From: Bugula neritina | Taxonomy: Eukaryota > Bryozoa > Gymnolaemata > Cheilostomatida > Bugulidae | Reading direction: 5' to 3' | DNA length: 64,000 nt | Assembly (NCBI GenBank): GCA_964035545.1 | Contig: OZ037765.1 | Coordinates: 4,957,698-5,021,697, forward strand | Shown: positions 12,187 to 22,416 of the stretch, one piece after another | How the letters are laid out: every line of letters begins with the position of its first letter | Numbering within the stretch: position 1 is the first letter of the stretch | Notes under the pieces: model-generated | Database searches by the model: none | What the model saw: only the letters and a program-made list of their open reading frames with translations | What the model was told of the DNA's origin: nothing | Made by a program: the position numbers and the translations under genes

Positions 12187-15100
12187 ATGTCCACTACACA
12201 GGAAATTAAACTCTGTCTACTGGGTGTAAGTCAATATAAATTGTTGCTATACAAGGCAGTCCTAAAGTTTTGTGTGTGGATTGTGTGCTAGCATTTGCAG
12301 AGAGTGTTACAACAATGTGTCACTCAAACTGATGTGACAGATTTGGTAATAATGGTACTATGTTGACTTCTAATCTGCCTTATCATAATTTTTTGATTGG
12401 AAATGGTTTTATAAACACAAAGTAGTAAAAGTAGTAACTAAATGTAGTTTTTACGATCATCAAGATGATTGTAACTGTTTTCTTAATAACCAGGAAAGAG
12501 TGATTGAGTACAAATATACTAGATTGTGCAACTCAAATATCCTCATTGGATATACTCTATATATGGCTATTATTTCATGAAGTAATTGTATTGTAGTTAT
12601 ATAGGTGTAGTGAATTGTGTAACAGTTATTTTAGCTGGTCATTGTTGCTTAAAGTTATATTTATTACAATTTAATACATGTAAGCTAGATTGTTAACAGG
12701 ATAAACTACAAGAGTAGTAACTATGTTGGTGTTAGCAGCCCATGTTATAGCTGAGTTATGTGTTGCATAACCGATAAATTTGGGCAATACTATGTCGTGC
12801 TCTTTCTTGAGATCATATAAGTGTTCCTTGGGCTATTAGACACTCTGCGCTTTATTGGGTCATTATTGCTTTCTAATATATTAACATACTGTATAATATA
12901 ATATAGCATATTATATATAATATCATATTATGTATGACATGACTTTTCAATGCTGTAGGACACTTGTGTAGGCAAGACCAGTGTAGTACAGAGATTTGTA
13001 TTGGATAGCTTTAAACCTGGTACGGAAACCACAATTGGGTAAGATTGCCTTCTTGCTACCTTTCATCTGGTTCTATCAATTGGACCACTGTGTGATGTAA
13101 TTCACTCTTGTGGAAATTATTTAGAGATCTATGTAAGGGAAGTAATCACCAGTTCACCATATATTGGCCTCTGTATGACTGCTCATTGTTTCCATCTCTT
13201 TTAGTTGCCTTCTCCTGTATGTGAGCACATTTAGCTTACTTGTTTACAATGTTGAAGGCTGCATTCTTCCATTAAATTTTTTTTTATTAAATTTGTCAAC
13301 TCTGCAACTATTTACCCCAACAGCTTATTGGAATCATATTTACATTCATGTATTACAATATATTAATACACCATCTGCTGGCAGCTGGAAATATAAAAAA
13401 ATAATGTTTCCACTAATAAAAATCATTGGTAGCTACTGTTGGTAAATCACTTGGGAACAGAATTTTTATCTGTTGTTTTAACTTTTTGGCGTATGAGATG
13501 TTAAGCCCTGATTGAGATCTGGTGTTTTTGATGGGTTTATTGGCCTCAGCCTTGATAAAGCTCAGCTTAAAAGAGCTCAGTTTATGCTAAATAAACCTGT
13601 ATCCATGTTTTAAGCTGGCTGCAGTCAAACTGAGGTGGATACATGAGTGAATGTTTCTTTTGGACTCTGCAAACTTCTTATTTTTTTCTGGAGCATGATA
13701 TGAATTTACTATACATCACTGTAAATTTATGTAAGTTGTATCTCTGAAACTAGTGGTACATACTGCCAAAGCTAAACTTATTGTTATAACACTGTCCTCT
13801 ATTATTGCTTTTTTAGAGCATCGTTTATGTCTAAAACCCTCCTGGTAGATGGAAAGTCGTACAGGTTTCAAATCTGGGATACAGCAGGTCAAGAGAAGGT
13901 AACTACCACATCCTACTCACTTCCTGTCACATGACTCATCCCGAGTGAATTGTGTTTTGACATTCTGGATCTCTTTGCTAATGTACAGAAGGTTATCAGG
14001 AGTATTACTGCAAATATTTAGACTTTTAGAGTCTGATTGTTTTCAACTTTAAGAATGATGCAATCTTTCACTTTCAACTCATAGTGGTGCTGCTTGTCCA
14101 CTCAACTCCAACTCAAAACTCAAACAGAGAATTTGATTCTAATTAATACTGCAATGTAAGAAGTCACAGGTTCGATTCCCAGTAAAAGTCATTGGTGATG
14201 TTAGGAAAAGCATTCAGTCATAATTGCTCCTGTGTGTCATATGAATAAGTCCTTAGCTGCTTAAAAACCCTTTCCATCAGGTGTTTTTACAGGGATAGTG
14301 ACTATAAACTTACATGAGTTTTAATACTGCAGCATACGCCATAATGTATGCTCAGCCGATTGAGTTTGTAAGCCCTGCAGAATAACCAGTTAATAATTTA
14401 ACATTGTTATGTCTCTATTTGTAGTATCGGTCTTTAGCCCCTATGTACTACAGAGGTGCTTCAGCTGCAATTATCATGTATGACATCACTAAAGAGGTTA
14501 GTTACTGCTGGACTACAATAAATGCTATTACATACAAAGCTGCTGTTAATGCACAAAGAGCTATTATGAAATACCTAATCCTCGTTGGTTTACAAACCAC
14601 TTGCCATGAGGTGACGAGTGTAACGAAGCTTTAATATTTTGAGTAATTATACTCTGCAGGAAACCTTTAAAAGCTTAAAAAGCTGGATTAAAGAACTGAA
14701 AGAACGAGGTCCCAAGAATATTGTCATAGCCATAGCGGGCAACAAGAACGACCTTGAAGATGAGAGAGAGATCACTACTTCAGGTCAGCAAGAAAGAGTT
14801 TGTAAATTTTGTGTAATTAAACTGAGGATTGCTAAGTTGAAATTGTATGCTCTCCATGGGTGCATGTCCCTTATATTAAAGTATGTTTAAGCATGTCATG
14901 TTATGGAATATAACATGCTTTTTAATCCTGTTATGATTTAGTAATATAAACAATACTTTGAATAGTGTTTTTATGTTTTATTTATTTACTATCATATGTT
15001 CTATTTATTTATATAGAATATATTGCTAATACTTTGGTATGTTTTATTCATTTATATAGAGGCTGCGGATTATTGTAGTCAACTTGGTGCTATATTCACA

Positions 15101-15736
15101 GAGACGAGTGCTTTAACAGCTGTTGGGGTCAACGAACTTTTCACTCATATTAGTGAGTTTATCTTTATTCAACATTATTTAGAATAGGTATGGGACTGGA
15201 TAGTTTTTTTAGACTTTAGTTTTAATTATATATATTTCTGTCTAATTGTCGATAAAAAATGTGTAAGTTTATAAAAAGTATGAATGCAATGTACAGCATG
15301 TCATTATTTAAATATAATTTTTTATTGAAAAATTTCAGTAAAAAATAGAAGATGTAAACAATTTCTCTTCAAATTTTGCTTTAATACTGTATAAGGAGTT
15401 TCGATAAAAAATATCAACTTTTGCTTTTACTACTTCATCGTCAGATACAATATGGAGTAGGCGAATATTTATTAATCAACATGTTGTGTTTGTGTTTGTA
15501 AGTTAAGTGAAGATATGCGATTAATTATTAATTGGGTATAGTTATGTTTCTCACTGTAAGTTTTGGCTGTTTCCAAACTGTTAATTTATTATACTGTGTG
15601 ATAGTTTTAGGATATATGTATTTTGTTTGCAGGCCAGCAACTTCCAGGTCAAAGGTTGTCCATGATGCTAGAAACAGGCTCTAAAACTGTCCAATTAGAC
15701 AAGAGCAACGGTTCCAAAAAGGGATGCTCATGTTAA
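12187..15736 (+). CDS. Rab GTPase of the Rab22/Rab31 (Rab5-like) type
   Basis: A small GTPase of 197 residues, expected on early endosomes and in endosome-to-Golgi traffic. Exons: 12187-12225, 12959-13038, 13817-13898, 14425-14496, 14660-14783, 15060-15152, 15633-15736; all GT-AG and in phase. Seen: the P-loop GDTCVGKT (residues 13-20), switch I ending TIGASFMSKT, switch [21 protein letters not shown], the guanine motifs GNKND and ETSA, and a C-terminal CSC that fits dual geranylgeranylation. ASFMSKT and APMYYRG match Rab22A/Rab31 better than Rab5 or Rab21. The last exon carries the short variable tail. Length is normal for the family. An AATAAA poly(A) signal lies at 15979. Intron 3 holds a SINE. 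Rab22 versus Rab31 is not resolved, so no symbol is given. Confidence 0.93.
14130..14320 (+). repeat. SINE copy inside the third Rab intron
   Basis: A perfect B box GGTTCGATTCC lies at 14169-14179. The family core GGTGATGTTAGGAAAAGCAT and the 3' body follow. The head upstream of the B box is degraded. Confidence 0.7.
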
Positions 15737-16737
15737 TTTAGTTCTAGTCTTAGCTATTTATGCCAGCTGTATATTTTTGGTATTTCTATTGCAAGTACAC
15801 GTTTATCATATGTTAGTATCGCACATATAATGCTCATTAATTTATTATATAGATGTGATGACAGCGTCAATTTGTTATTGAAGTAATACACTGGTAAAGT
15901 TACAAGTCTATAATCATGTTTAGGTGTACGCCTGTATGTAGTAAAATATGTATCTGTTGGGCTAAAGACAGATACTAGAAATAAAGACATAATTGGTATA
16001 CTTGATTTGTTATTTATGTGCTACGTAACTTTTTACAAGTGTTGCTCAAGTTTTTGAGTTATAGGTAAATACTGAAAGAAACGAATTTTCATAATGTTAT
16101 AGTTAAGCATTTGTCCAAATATTGTTACACTTTTTACTTTATGTATTTTCATTCCAAGAAGTTTAATTAGAAGTATTGCTAAAAGTTTATCCACGCCTGT
16201 GCCTGCTTTATTTTTACTTACTTGTTTATGTCAAAAATAATGTATATTTTCTGCAATATGTGAGAGATTTCAAATACATTGCTGTATAATATGAAAATAA
16301 TGATACTTCCTCAGAAGACTAATAACGGGAATTGGTTATCAAATAAGAGTTGTTTTCTCCATAACTAAGAGCTGGCTAGTAGTTGAGCACTGCAAGATGC
16401 ACATGGCAGGCTGAATATGTTTTGACTGACAGATTTTAGCTCTAACTTAAATTTGTTTTATATCTATTGCATTTTGCAATATTATGCTAGTCCTCTAAAC
16501 AATTAAAAGAAATTCAATTAATGCTTCATAATCACAAAAACATTAGTAGATATTTGCTAATATACAGTTTTTTAAGATGCAGATCAATGATGAATATAAG
16601 ATTTATGAGTTTTAAAGTGCTTGCATAATTTAGAACTGCATGCAGAGATATTATGCAACACTTGATCTTATATAAAATATTATAACGCATTATTCACAGC
16701 TAATCTCCAGAATTCAGACCAGTTGTAATATTAGTAT
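15737..16737. other. 3' flank of the Rab gene up to the retroelement
   Basis: Contains the probable Rab 3' UTR and its AATAAA signal at 15979-15984. The remainder is AT-rich with no supported feature. Confidence 0.5.
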
Positions 16738-17089
16738 TGTAGTGAGTAGTGCAAAGTACAAATACGGGAATCGCCCTCTCCCTACTCTTGGAATACTTAG
16801 CCCTTATGTAGCAACCAATTAGCAGCTCCGGAAGATATGCTTCCGATTCACGTGACACTTCCCGGGCTATTAACATTATATCACGTTGTTGTAAGCGGAG
16901 GCTTGAAGTAGTAACATGTGTTAGTAGTTGACTGATGTATAGGATAATTTGATGTGATGTTTGTTTTATGCTTTATTGTGGATAATAAATATAATTACTC
17001 GACAGCTACCCTAGTAATTGCTAGCAGAATAACCAGCTAACTATACGCAAGTAAATAACTCACGCTCAGTAATTGCACAAATTACTACA
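16738..17089 (+). repeat. 5' LTR
   Basis: 352 bp, TG...CA ends, no difference seen by eye from the 3' copy at 22417. Contains an AATAAA signal at 16984-16989, which would lie near the R region. Confidence 0.92.
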
Positions 17090-17090
17090 G

Positions 17091-17108
17091 TGGTGGCAGC
17101 GGTGGGAT
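17091..17108 (+). promoter_or_regulatory. tRNA primer-binding site
   Basis: TGGTGGCAGCGGTGGGAT begins one base after the 5' LTR. It starts with the TGG expected to pair with a tRNA 3' CCA end. The tRNA species was not determined. Confidence 0.7.
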
Positions 17109-17124
17109 CTTGCGTATAGCAGTC

Positions 17125-18075
17125 ATGGCAGAAGACGGCACGGAGCTACCCATTCCACTGAATGAAGGTGAGAGAGATAATGTTGATATACCTGTGGAAC
17201 CAGTGGTGTTAGATGAAGAAGTGAGAATTCTTAGAGAGCATGGTGAAGACAGATACCGGCTGAAGGCGCCCACCTTCACCGGCGAAGAAGCAGTGGAGCA
17301 GTTTATCCAAGAATTCCAAGATGTGATGGAGATTGCAGAGTGGCCACCAAGGGTGGCGTTGCTAAAGCTCAGGATGGCGCTGACGGGCAAAGCTAAGCCG
17401 TACGGAGCGGGACCTGACATAGACGGAATCTTTGCTTCTCTGCGGGCCCGTTTTGGCATCTCCCCCATAGATGCGCGGGCCCGTCTACAAAGGATGCGGC
17501 GTGATCCTCACACGTCGCTAGAAGAGCACGCTGCCACGGTGTACCCACTAGCGCAGATCGCGTTCCGCGATCTGCCTCCAGTACACCGTGAGAGGTATAC
17601 TTATGATGCCTTCGTGCAGTCCATCAACGACTTGGGGCTCCACCATCAACTCCAAGCGAGGGGAGTCACCACAGTCGAAGATGCACTTGCGGTGGGAGAA
17701 GCCTACCTCTTGGCGACTCATATGCACCGCAACCACGTGGCCTCCCGCCAGGTGACCACGGAGCACACTACTGCTCACGCCGAACCAAACGCGGAACCCT
17801 CCGCGGTGGCTAATGTGAACCAGATGTCACTAGCGTCAAAAGTCGCCCAGATGACTGACATGCTAGATAAACTGGTCACCACATTAGCTTCCCCAAGCCA
17901 GGTAGATACTGCCCGTGAGCCTTGCGGGCCGCAGGTACAATCACCAGGCATGGGGCACCACTTCTGCTGGGAATGCGGAAGGCCAGGACACTTCCAGAGG
18001 AACTGCCCTCAACTCCCACAAGAGTTAAACTACCACGGCCCGCAGATGTTCCCACCTCATGCGGGCCGTCTGTAA
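17125..18075 (+). CDS. gag: Retroelement Gag (capsid/nucleocapsid)
   Basis: 316 residues from the first ATG after the primer-binding site; the frame is open slightly further upstream but without ATG. The middle (about residues 50-200) has the character of a retrotransposon capsid: charged, helix-rich, with a segment reading EAVEQFIQEFQDVMEIAEWP. The C-terminus carries one zinc knuckle, CWECGRPGHFQRNC (C-x2-C-x4-H-x4-C), at about 17967-18008. It would form virus-like particles and bind element RNA in the cytoplasm. The last 154 bases overlap the protease frame, with a frameshift signal at 18024. No internal stop or frame break is present. Confidence 0.88.
   Translation: MAEDGTELPIPLNEGERDNVDIPVEPVVLDEEVRILREHGEDRYRLKAPTFTGEEAVEQFIQEFQDVMEIAEWPPRVALLKLRMALTGKAKPYGAGPDIDGIFASLRARFGISPIDARARLQRMRRDPHTSLEEHAATVYPLAQIAFRDLPPVHRERYTYDAFVQSINDLGLHHQLQARGVTTVEDALAVGEAYLLATHMHRNHVASRQVTTEHTTAHAEPNAEPSAVANVNQMSLASKVAQMTDMLDKLVTTLASPSQVDTAREPCGPQVQSPGMGHHFCWECGRPGHFQRNCPQLPQELNYHGPQMFPPHAGRL
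18024..18069 (+). promoter_or_regulatory. Probable -1 ribosomal frameshift signal
   Basis: The heptamer GTTAAAC (18024-18030) is in the correct register: TTA and AAC are zero-frame gag codons. Four bases later a perfect 10-bp GC-rich stem begins, ACGGCCCGCA at 18035-18044 pairing with TGCGGGCCGT at 18060-18069 around a 15-nt loop. The gag stop is six bases beyond, ending at 18075. A -1 slip puts ribosomes directly into the open frame holding the protease. GTTAAAC is a known functional -1 slip sequence in arteriviruses. Whether the loop forms a pseudoknot was not determined. Confidence 0.75.
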
Positions 18076-20282
18076 ATCACCCAGGGAGGCCCGCGCGTCT
18101 GTCGCCCCGCTGGGCGCCGCGCGGAGATGCTGTGAAGTGGCGACCCCCGCGGCAAGTAGGCTCAAGCCACTCGCCGCCTGGGTCCTCTACGCCACTCCAG
18201 CACCAACACGGAGCCGGCAGACGGTTGACCACAGAGCCTGCGAGGGAAACGGTACAGGCGCCGCAAGGCGTACCGCCCCAACCTCGGCAGCTGGTCAATA
18301 GTCGCCGCCAACCGTGGACCCCTCGACCCACAGCGAGGGAGGTGCAACCACGGCACACACAATTGCAGCCACACGGAAGTAGCTACTTCCTACCAGGAAA
18401 GCTAGCCGGCAAGCCTGCCAACTTCCTTCTGGACTCAGGCTGCACCACCAACCTCCTTAGCCGTCAGTTCTTTGACACCCTCAGCGCTAAGGTCAAGGAC
18501 GGGTTGGCACCGTATGAGGGGGATCATGGCACCCTGGCAGACGGGTCGTGCATTCCCTTCTACGGCATTATTGAGCTAACCGGTTACGTCCGTAACCAGG
18601 CCATCCAAGAGACGTTTATCGTCGGGCAGCTCAACGAGGATGCTATCCTCGGGATGCCATTCTTACAACGACACGGTTGTCGCATCGATTTCAGTAAATC
18701 TGCGATGATCATGGGCGACAAGGTGCTCGCTTGTGTCGATAAGTTTGGTCGTCTTCTAGCGGGAGCAGTGCAGGTAGTACGGAGCTGTACTATACCAGGC
18801 CACTCCCGGGCTACCGTCCGCTGCAAGGTAGACGGTGGCCAAACCTCTAAGTTGGGAGTTGTCAAAAGTACGCATTCAAGAGTCCAACTTGCCCATAGCT
18901 TTAGCCGGCTTACGGGACAAGGAGAGATCTCAGTGCAGTGTGTCAACCCCTTCTCAGAGACAGTAGACCTACCACCCAGATCCATGCTGGGTCGCTTCCA
19001 TCCTGTCCAGGAGGAAGCCATTGGGCCGTCGTCGGGAGCTATGACGGAAGGTCCTCAGCAGAGCCCGTCTCGAGGGCGGAGGACCGTCCCAACCCACGCC
19101 TCCCCTCCTCCAGGGACGCGTGGCTGCACAGGCAACGGGAAGCGCCAGGCTATGGCTAGGTTGCCACATGGGTACAGTGAGGCGTTCCGCCACACAGACC
19201 ACGGAGCCCGCCTAAATAGAGCAGGCTGCCGTGAGGTACCACGGGCGGCGAGGACCGCCCCTGCTCAGCTACTCCAACAGAGGGCTGACACGCCCCCGGA
19301 GGCTGTCCAGAGCCTCCGCGCCAAACCTGTATGGGCTGGTAACGTTAGGGAGCTGCCGAAGCTCCAGGAATGCCTTCCTGGGGTGGTAGCCGACGTGTAC
19401 CGAGCGAAACAGGAAGGGCGACGACCCAGTAGTAAACAACGGCGACAGGGATGCGCCGAGTTACGGCTGTACTGTCAACGTTGGAGCTCTCTGCGGGTCG
19501 GGCCAGATGGTCTGCTGACCATGACCTTGGCCGCCAACAGCAGACAGCCAGCCAGGAAGAGGGTTGTCTGCCCAGTTGCCATCCGCCGGAAGTTGATACA
19601 AGACACCCACGAGGAGACTCACGGAGGAGTCCAAGGGGTGGTCACCAAGCTACAACTCCGGTGGTACTGGCCCAACATGGAACGGGATATCCGACGCAGA
19701 GTGAGACGGTGCAAAGTCTGCCAGACCAACAAGCATAGCCGTCTCCCTGGTGAAGCGGGGCGGCAGACGCATTGTGCGAGAAGGTCTCGGCAGGCGGAGA
19801 CTGTCAACCTGGCCGGAAACACCTCCATGACACGTCAGGAAGACTTGGCGAGGCGAGAAAGGCCACTTCCGTCCTTGAAAGTGCGCCCACCGCCCCCAAC
19901 GTCAAGCCTGCCATCATCACCACTTCCGGAACCAGAAACAGGTCCGGAAGTGCAAAAACCCCCCGTGGGAGGGGCTCCGCAAGGAGATACCAACGTAGGA
20001 CCAGGACCACACACTAGGCAACTTCCAGCGTGTCTCAGAGACTGTGTACGTGACCGCGGTATAAGCGGCAGTAACGAAAGTCTAGAGAGGCCTCGCATGG
20101 GAAAACAGGCAAAGAGCCGTGGGAGTTGTGATCACCACGAGAATCTCAACTTTTGCCTCGGCGGAATCTCACACGAGATTCATTCGCTGGAAGTGAAAAG
20201 CCCTAGTCACGTTTCACAACCACGCTGTCCGGTCTTTTCCTATGTTGATGCAGTCGAGAGTAGACGTGCCAGTAAACAGTAA
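18030..20282 (+). CDS. Protease plus truncated Pol (integrase zinc-binding segment), no RT
   Basis: A single open frame (open from 17922) entered by -1 frameshift from gag. Protease: the catalytic motif LLDSG is at about 18426-18440 and the family's ILG motif reads AILGMPFL at about 18640. A Gypsy-type pre-RT linker follows (PPRSMLGRFHPVQEE). About 19330-19740 encodes the pre-integrase linker and an HHCC zinc-binding domain: His at 19608 and 19620, Cys at 19710 and 19719 (H-x3-H-x29-C-x2-C), containing LRWYWPNMERDIRR. The RT and RNase H that should lie between are missing, as is the integrase DDE core. The remaining 540 bases are proline/arginine-rich with no recognised domain. The frame has no stop after these deletions, but GC-rich DNA has few stops, so the tail may not be under selection. 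Confidence 0.8.
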   Translation, partial: LPRPADVPTSCGPSVNHPGRPARLSPRWAPRGDAVKWRPPRQVGSSHSPPGSSTPLQHQHGAGRRLTTEPARETVQAPQGVPPQPRQLVNSRRQPWTPRPTAREVQPRHTQLQPHGSSYFLPGKLAGKPANFLLDSGCTTNLLSRQFFDTLSAKVKDGLAPYEGDHGTLADGSCIPFYGIIELTGYVRNQAIQETFIVGQLNEDAILGMPFLQRHGCRIDFSKSAMIMGDKVLACVDKFGRLLAGAVQVVRSCTIPGHSRATVRCKVDGGQTSKLGVVKSTHSRVQLAHSFSRLTGQGEISVQCVNPFSETVDLPPRSMLGRFHPVQEEAIGPSSGAMTEGPQQSPSRGRRTVPTHASPPPGTRGCTGNGKRQAMARLPHGYSEAFRHTDHGARLNRAGCREVPRAARTAPAQLLQQRADTPPEAVQSLRAKPVWAGNVRELPKLQECLPGVVADVYRAKQEGRRPSSKQRRQGCAELRLYCQRWSSLRVGPDGLLTMTLAANSRQPARKRVVCPVAIRRKLIQDTHEETHGGVQGVVTKLQLRWYWPNMERDIRRRVRRCKVCQTNKHSRLPGEAGRQTHCARRSRQAETVNLAGNTSMTRQEDLARRERPLPSLKVRPPPPTSSLPSSPLPEPETGPEVQKPPVGGAPQGDTNVGPGPHTRQLPACLRDCVRDRGISGSNESLERPRMGKQAKSRGSCDHHENLNFCLGGISHEIHSLEVKSPSHVSQPRCPVFSYVDAVESRRASKQ

Positions 20283-20305
20283 TCATTTACCGCTCTCATT
20301 CCAAA

Positions 20306-21363
20306 ATGTCTTACTATTCTGGATCGAAGGGTGAGTTAATTATGTTTTTGGTACGATAACTAGACTGCATCAGTCAGCTTTAGCTACACTAGCTAGCGAG
20401 CTGGAGATTCGATAATGATAAACAGTGGTGGAAATACACGTCGACTTTGATTTTAAATAATCTGTCATAGCGAGTGTGTTCTCCATCAACTATTCATTAG
20501 CCTGAATCTCACGAGTGTAACTGAACAGAGTACCGGTCAGGCTGTACACGCCGACGGTACCTCAGTGTATAATCTTTAACACTGCTACTCTTTCAGATCA
20601 CACTCGAGTGACCACCTCCCGGTCACGGGACCAGCCAACCTCTCTGCCTATGGAAGAAGAGCCTGTAATGGAGAATGGCATACCCGTGGTGCTCCGTCGA
20701 CGACACCGTTGGGTGTCACCCACGACGGAAAGGAGAATTGAAGAAGCCTGGGGACCCAGTGGACCACACCGAACCTGCCAGGTCTGCTTTGAGGAGTGCC
20801 CGTCACACCGCTCCCTGCGTTTACATGTAGACGCCCATTTCCTACTCCACTTCTGTCCCTGCGGGTTCCATGACGTCTACCCGTATCCCGTGACAGTACA
20901 TAAGCTGAGCTGCTTCGCCGGAGAGAACCACACTGTTGATGAAGACAGTTTCCCCCTATACCTGGATGCCATCAAGCCAGTCATCAGGAAGGCTATCACC
21001 CTGGCCGCACTAGCGTCAGGGTTCCACGTACTGCTGCTATCCGCCCGCCATAAGTCCCCTATGGTTCAGGGCCCACCCCCTACCCCCGTCAACCCTAGCA
21101 ACACCCCAGAAGTAGAAGAAACAACAATACCCCCTCTAACGGAGACTACTACAACCCCACGAAGGCCTAGCCAGCTGGCTAATGTAGAAGAGCGGCTTGT
21201 AAGACTACAAGCCGAGTTCACACAACTTGCCCCTGATCTGCTGGATACGACGACAGGTCTATACCAGTTGAAGGACTCAGTGGGGCGACTGAAGAGGCGG
21301 CTACGTGCCCGACAGGCTCGACACAGAGCACGATCGCTACAAGAATCAGAGTCCACCCAATGA
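20306..21363 (+). CDS. Retroelement accessory ORF3: two-exon zinc-finger/coiled-coil protein
   Basis: A 263-residue protein whose start depends on splicing. Exon 1 (20306-20330) gives MSYYSGSK plus one base. The donor is GTGAGT at 20331. A pyrimidine-rich tract ends in TTTCAG at 20596, and exon 2 (20597-21363) continues in phase. Without splicing, the first in-frame ATG is at 20650. Seen: a C2H2 finger, C-x2-C-x12-H-x3-H, starting CQVC; directly after it a second Cys/His cluster, C-x-C-x12-H-x3-C, starting CPCG; a Ser/Thr/Pro-rich linker; and a basic, probably coiled-coil C-terminus (about residues 200-255). There is no signal peptide or clear membrane segment, so it is unlikely to be an envelope protein. 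Function is unknown; nucleic-acid binding is inferred from the fingers. Confidence 0.75.
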
Positions 21364-21549
21364 GAATGCCTGGGGTAGGCACCTTCGTTGAGCTGTAACT
21401 CGTTTGGAAAGTGACGAGTGCTCCGACATTGGCCCGCGTGCTGGTAAGCACCCTCTCTCTTAATAGCTGACTAGATGTGTGTGATCGATCACCCTGTTGT
21501 CTTCTAATGTAAATGTTGTCGTGCTCAACTATTTCTCTTCTTACTCTTT
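21364..21549. other. Retroelement non-coding segment after ORF3
   Basis: Non-coding sequence of the element between the ORF3 stop and the inserted MITE. No motif was recognised. Confidence 0.5.
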
Positions 21550-22305
21550 CACAGGATAGTTAAGGGCAACCTTTTAGCTGCAACTGCCTTGCTGAGGTTT
21601 GCATTGTAATCATATAAGAATTCAGTACCAGTAAAATAAAATCTCACCTAATTGTGCTAGAGTCAAAATTTAAAAACTATGTTGTAGATCTTCTTTTTCT
21701 CCAGTGTAAGTTTTTTGGAAATTTCAATTTTCATTTTTTTTGCGAAGTTATAGACAAAAAACTGCCGAATTTTGGCCAATTTTGCCTGAAAAGCTGACTT
21801 TTCAGTACCAGTAAAATATCTCAGCAGCAAAGCATGATATCTGAATAAAAATTGCACTGCTGGAATCCTGAGATATTTCTCCAGTGTAAGTTTTTTTCTT
21901 TTTTCAATAACTCTGCTAGATTGCTCATAAATTGGTGATTTATACACTGAAAATGCCATATTTTCTCATAAGAAACTAGCAGCGCGCAGCACTTCACGCT
22001 TCACTGAGCACGTAGGGATGAGAAGATATTGGCGCCTACATAATAATTACAGGCTAGCTAGCTGGCAGGCTATAATGAATAGCTTGCTTTGTACTTTGTT
22101 TATGTAGCACCAATAATGGAATGTTGATAGATAACGCAGCCCTAACGAAGGTTGCTGCTTATTGGTTGTAGTTTAATCTTAGGCTAAACAATTACAAGTA
22201 GGCAACACGCATGCCACCCGCAGAGCAATATTATTCAAGAACCCGAACTACATTTTGAGAGAAATTTATGATATTCTTAGTAAGGATGCCCTTAACTATC
22301 CTGTG
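21550..22305. mobile_element. MITE inserted in the retroelement near its 3' LTR
   Basis: A perfect 19-bp inverted repeat, CACAGGATAGTTAAGGGCA, lies at 21550-21568 and 22287-22305. Two readings are possible. One is a CACAG-ended element with a 2-bp TT duplication. The other is an element starting GGGCA(A/T)CCTT inside TTAA sites at 21560 and 22292, in which case the outer bases are a host palindrome. The interior is AT-rich and contains an imperfect repeat about 180 bp apart (CAGTACCAGTAAAATA at 21625 and 21804; TCTCCAGTGTAAGTTTTTT at 21700 and 21880). It encodes no transposase. Confidence 0.75.
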
Positions 22306-22395
22306 TTGTGGGTTTACTTATGTATGTTTTTCTTTTTGGATTATTGTATAGTTTTTCATTATGTGTTTTTTTATTGTGTTATCAGAAAGTAGGGC

Positions 22396-22416
22396 TTTCT
22401 GCTGGGGGGGGGGCGG
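22396..22416 (+). promoter_or_regulatory. Polypurine tract
   Basis: A G-rich run (GCTGGGGGGGGGGCGG) sits immediately upstream of the 3' LTR, where the plus-strand primer is expected. Confidence 0.7.

Noticed and set aside
19000-19330. A hidden reverse transcriptase in another frame
   Set aside because: Frames were scanned for RT active-site (Y/F-x-DD) and RNase H signatures. None was seen, and the segment is far too short.
20608-21363. ORF3 as an envelope glycoprotein
   Set aside because: There is no signal peptide, no clear membrane anchor and no glycosylation-rich ectodomain. Zinc-finger-like clusters point elsewhere.
17085-21451. Many antisense and alternate-frame ORFs within the retroelement
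   Set aside because: GC-rich sequence gives long stop-free shadows. None has recognisable domains, and sense frames explain the region.
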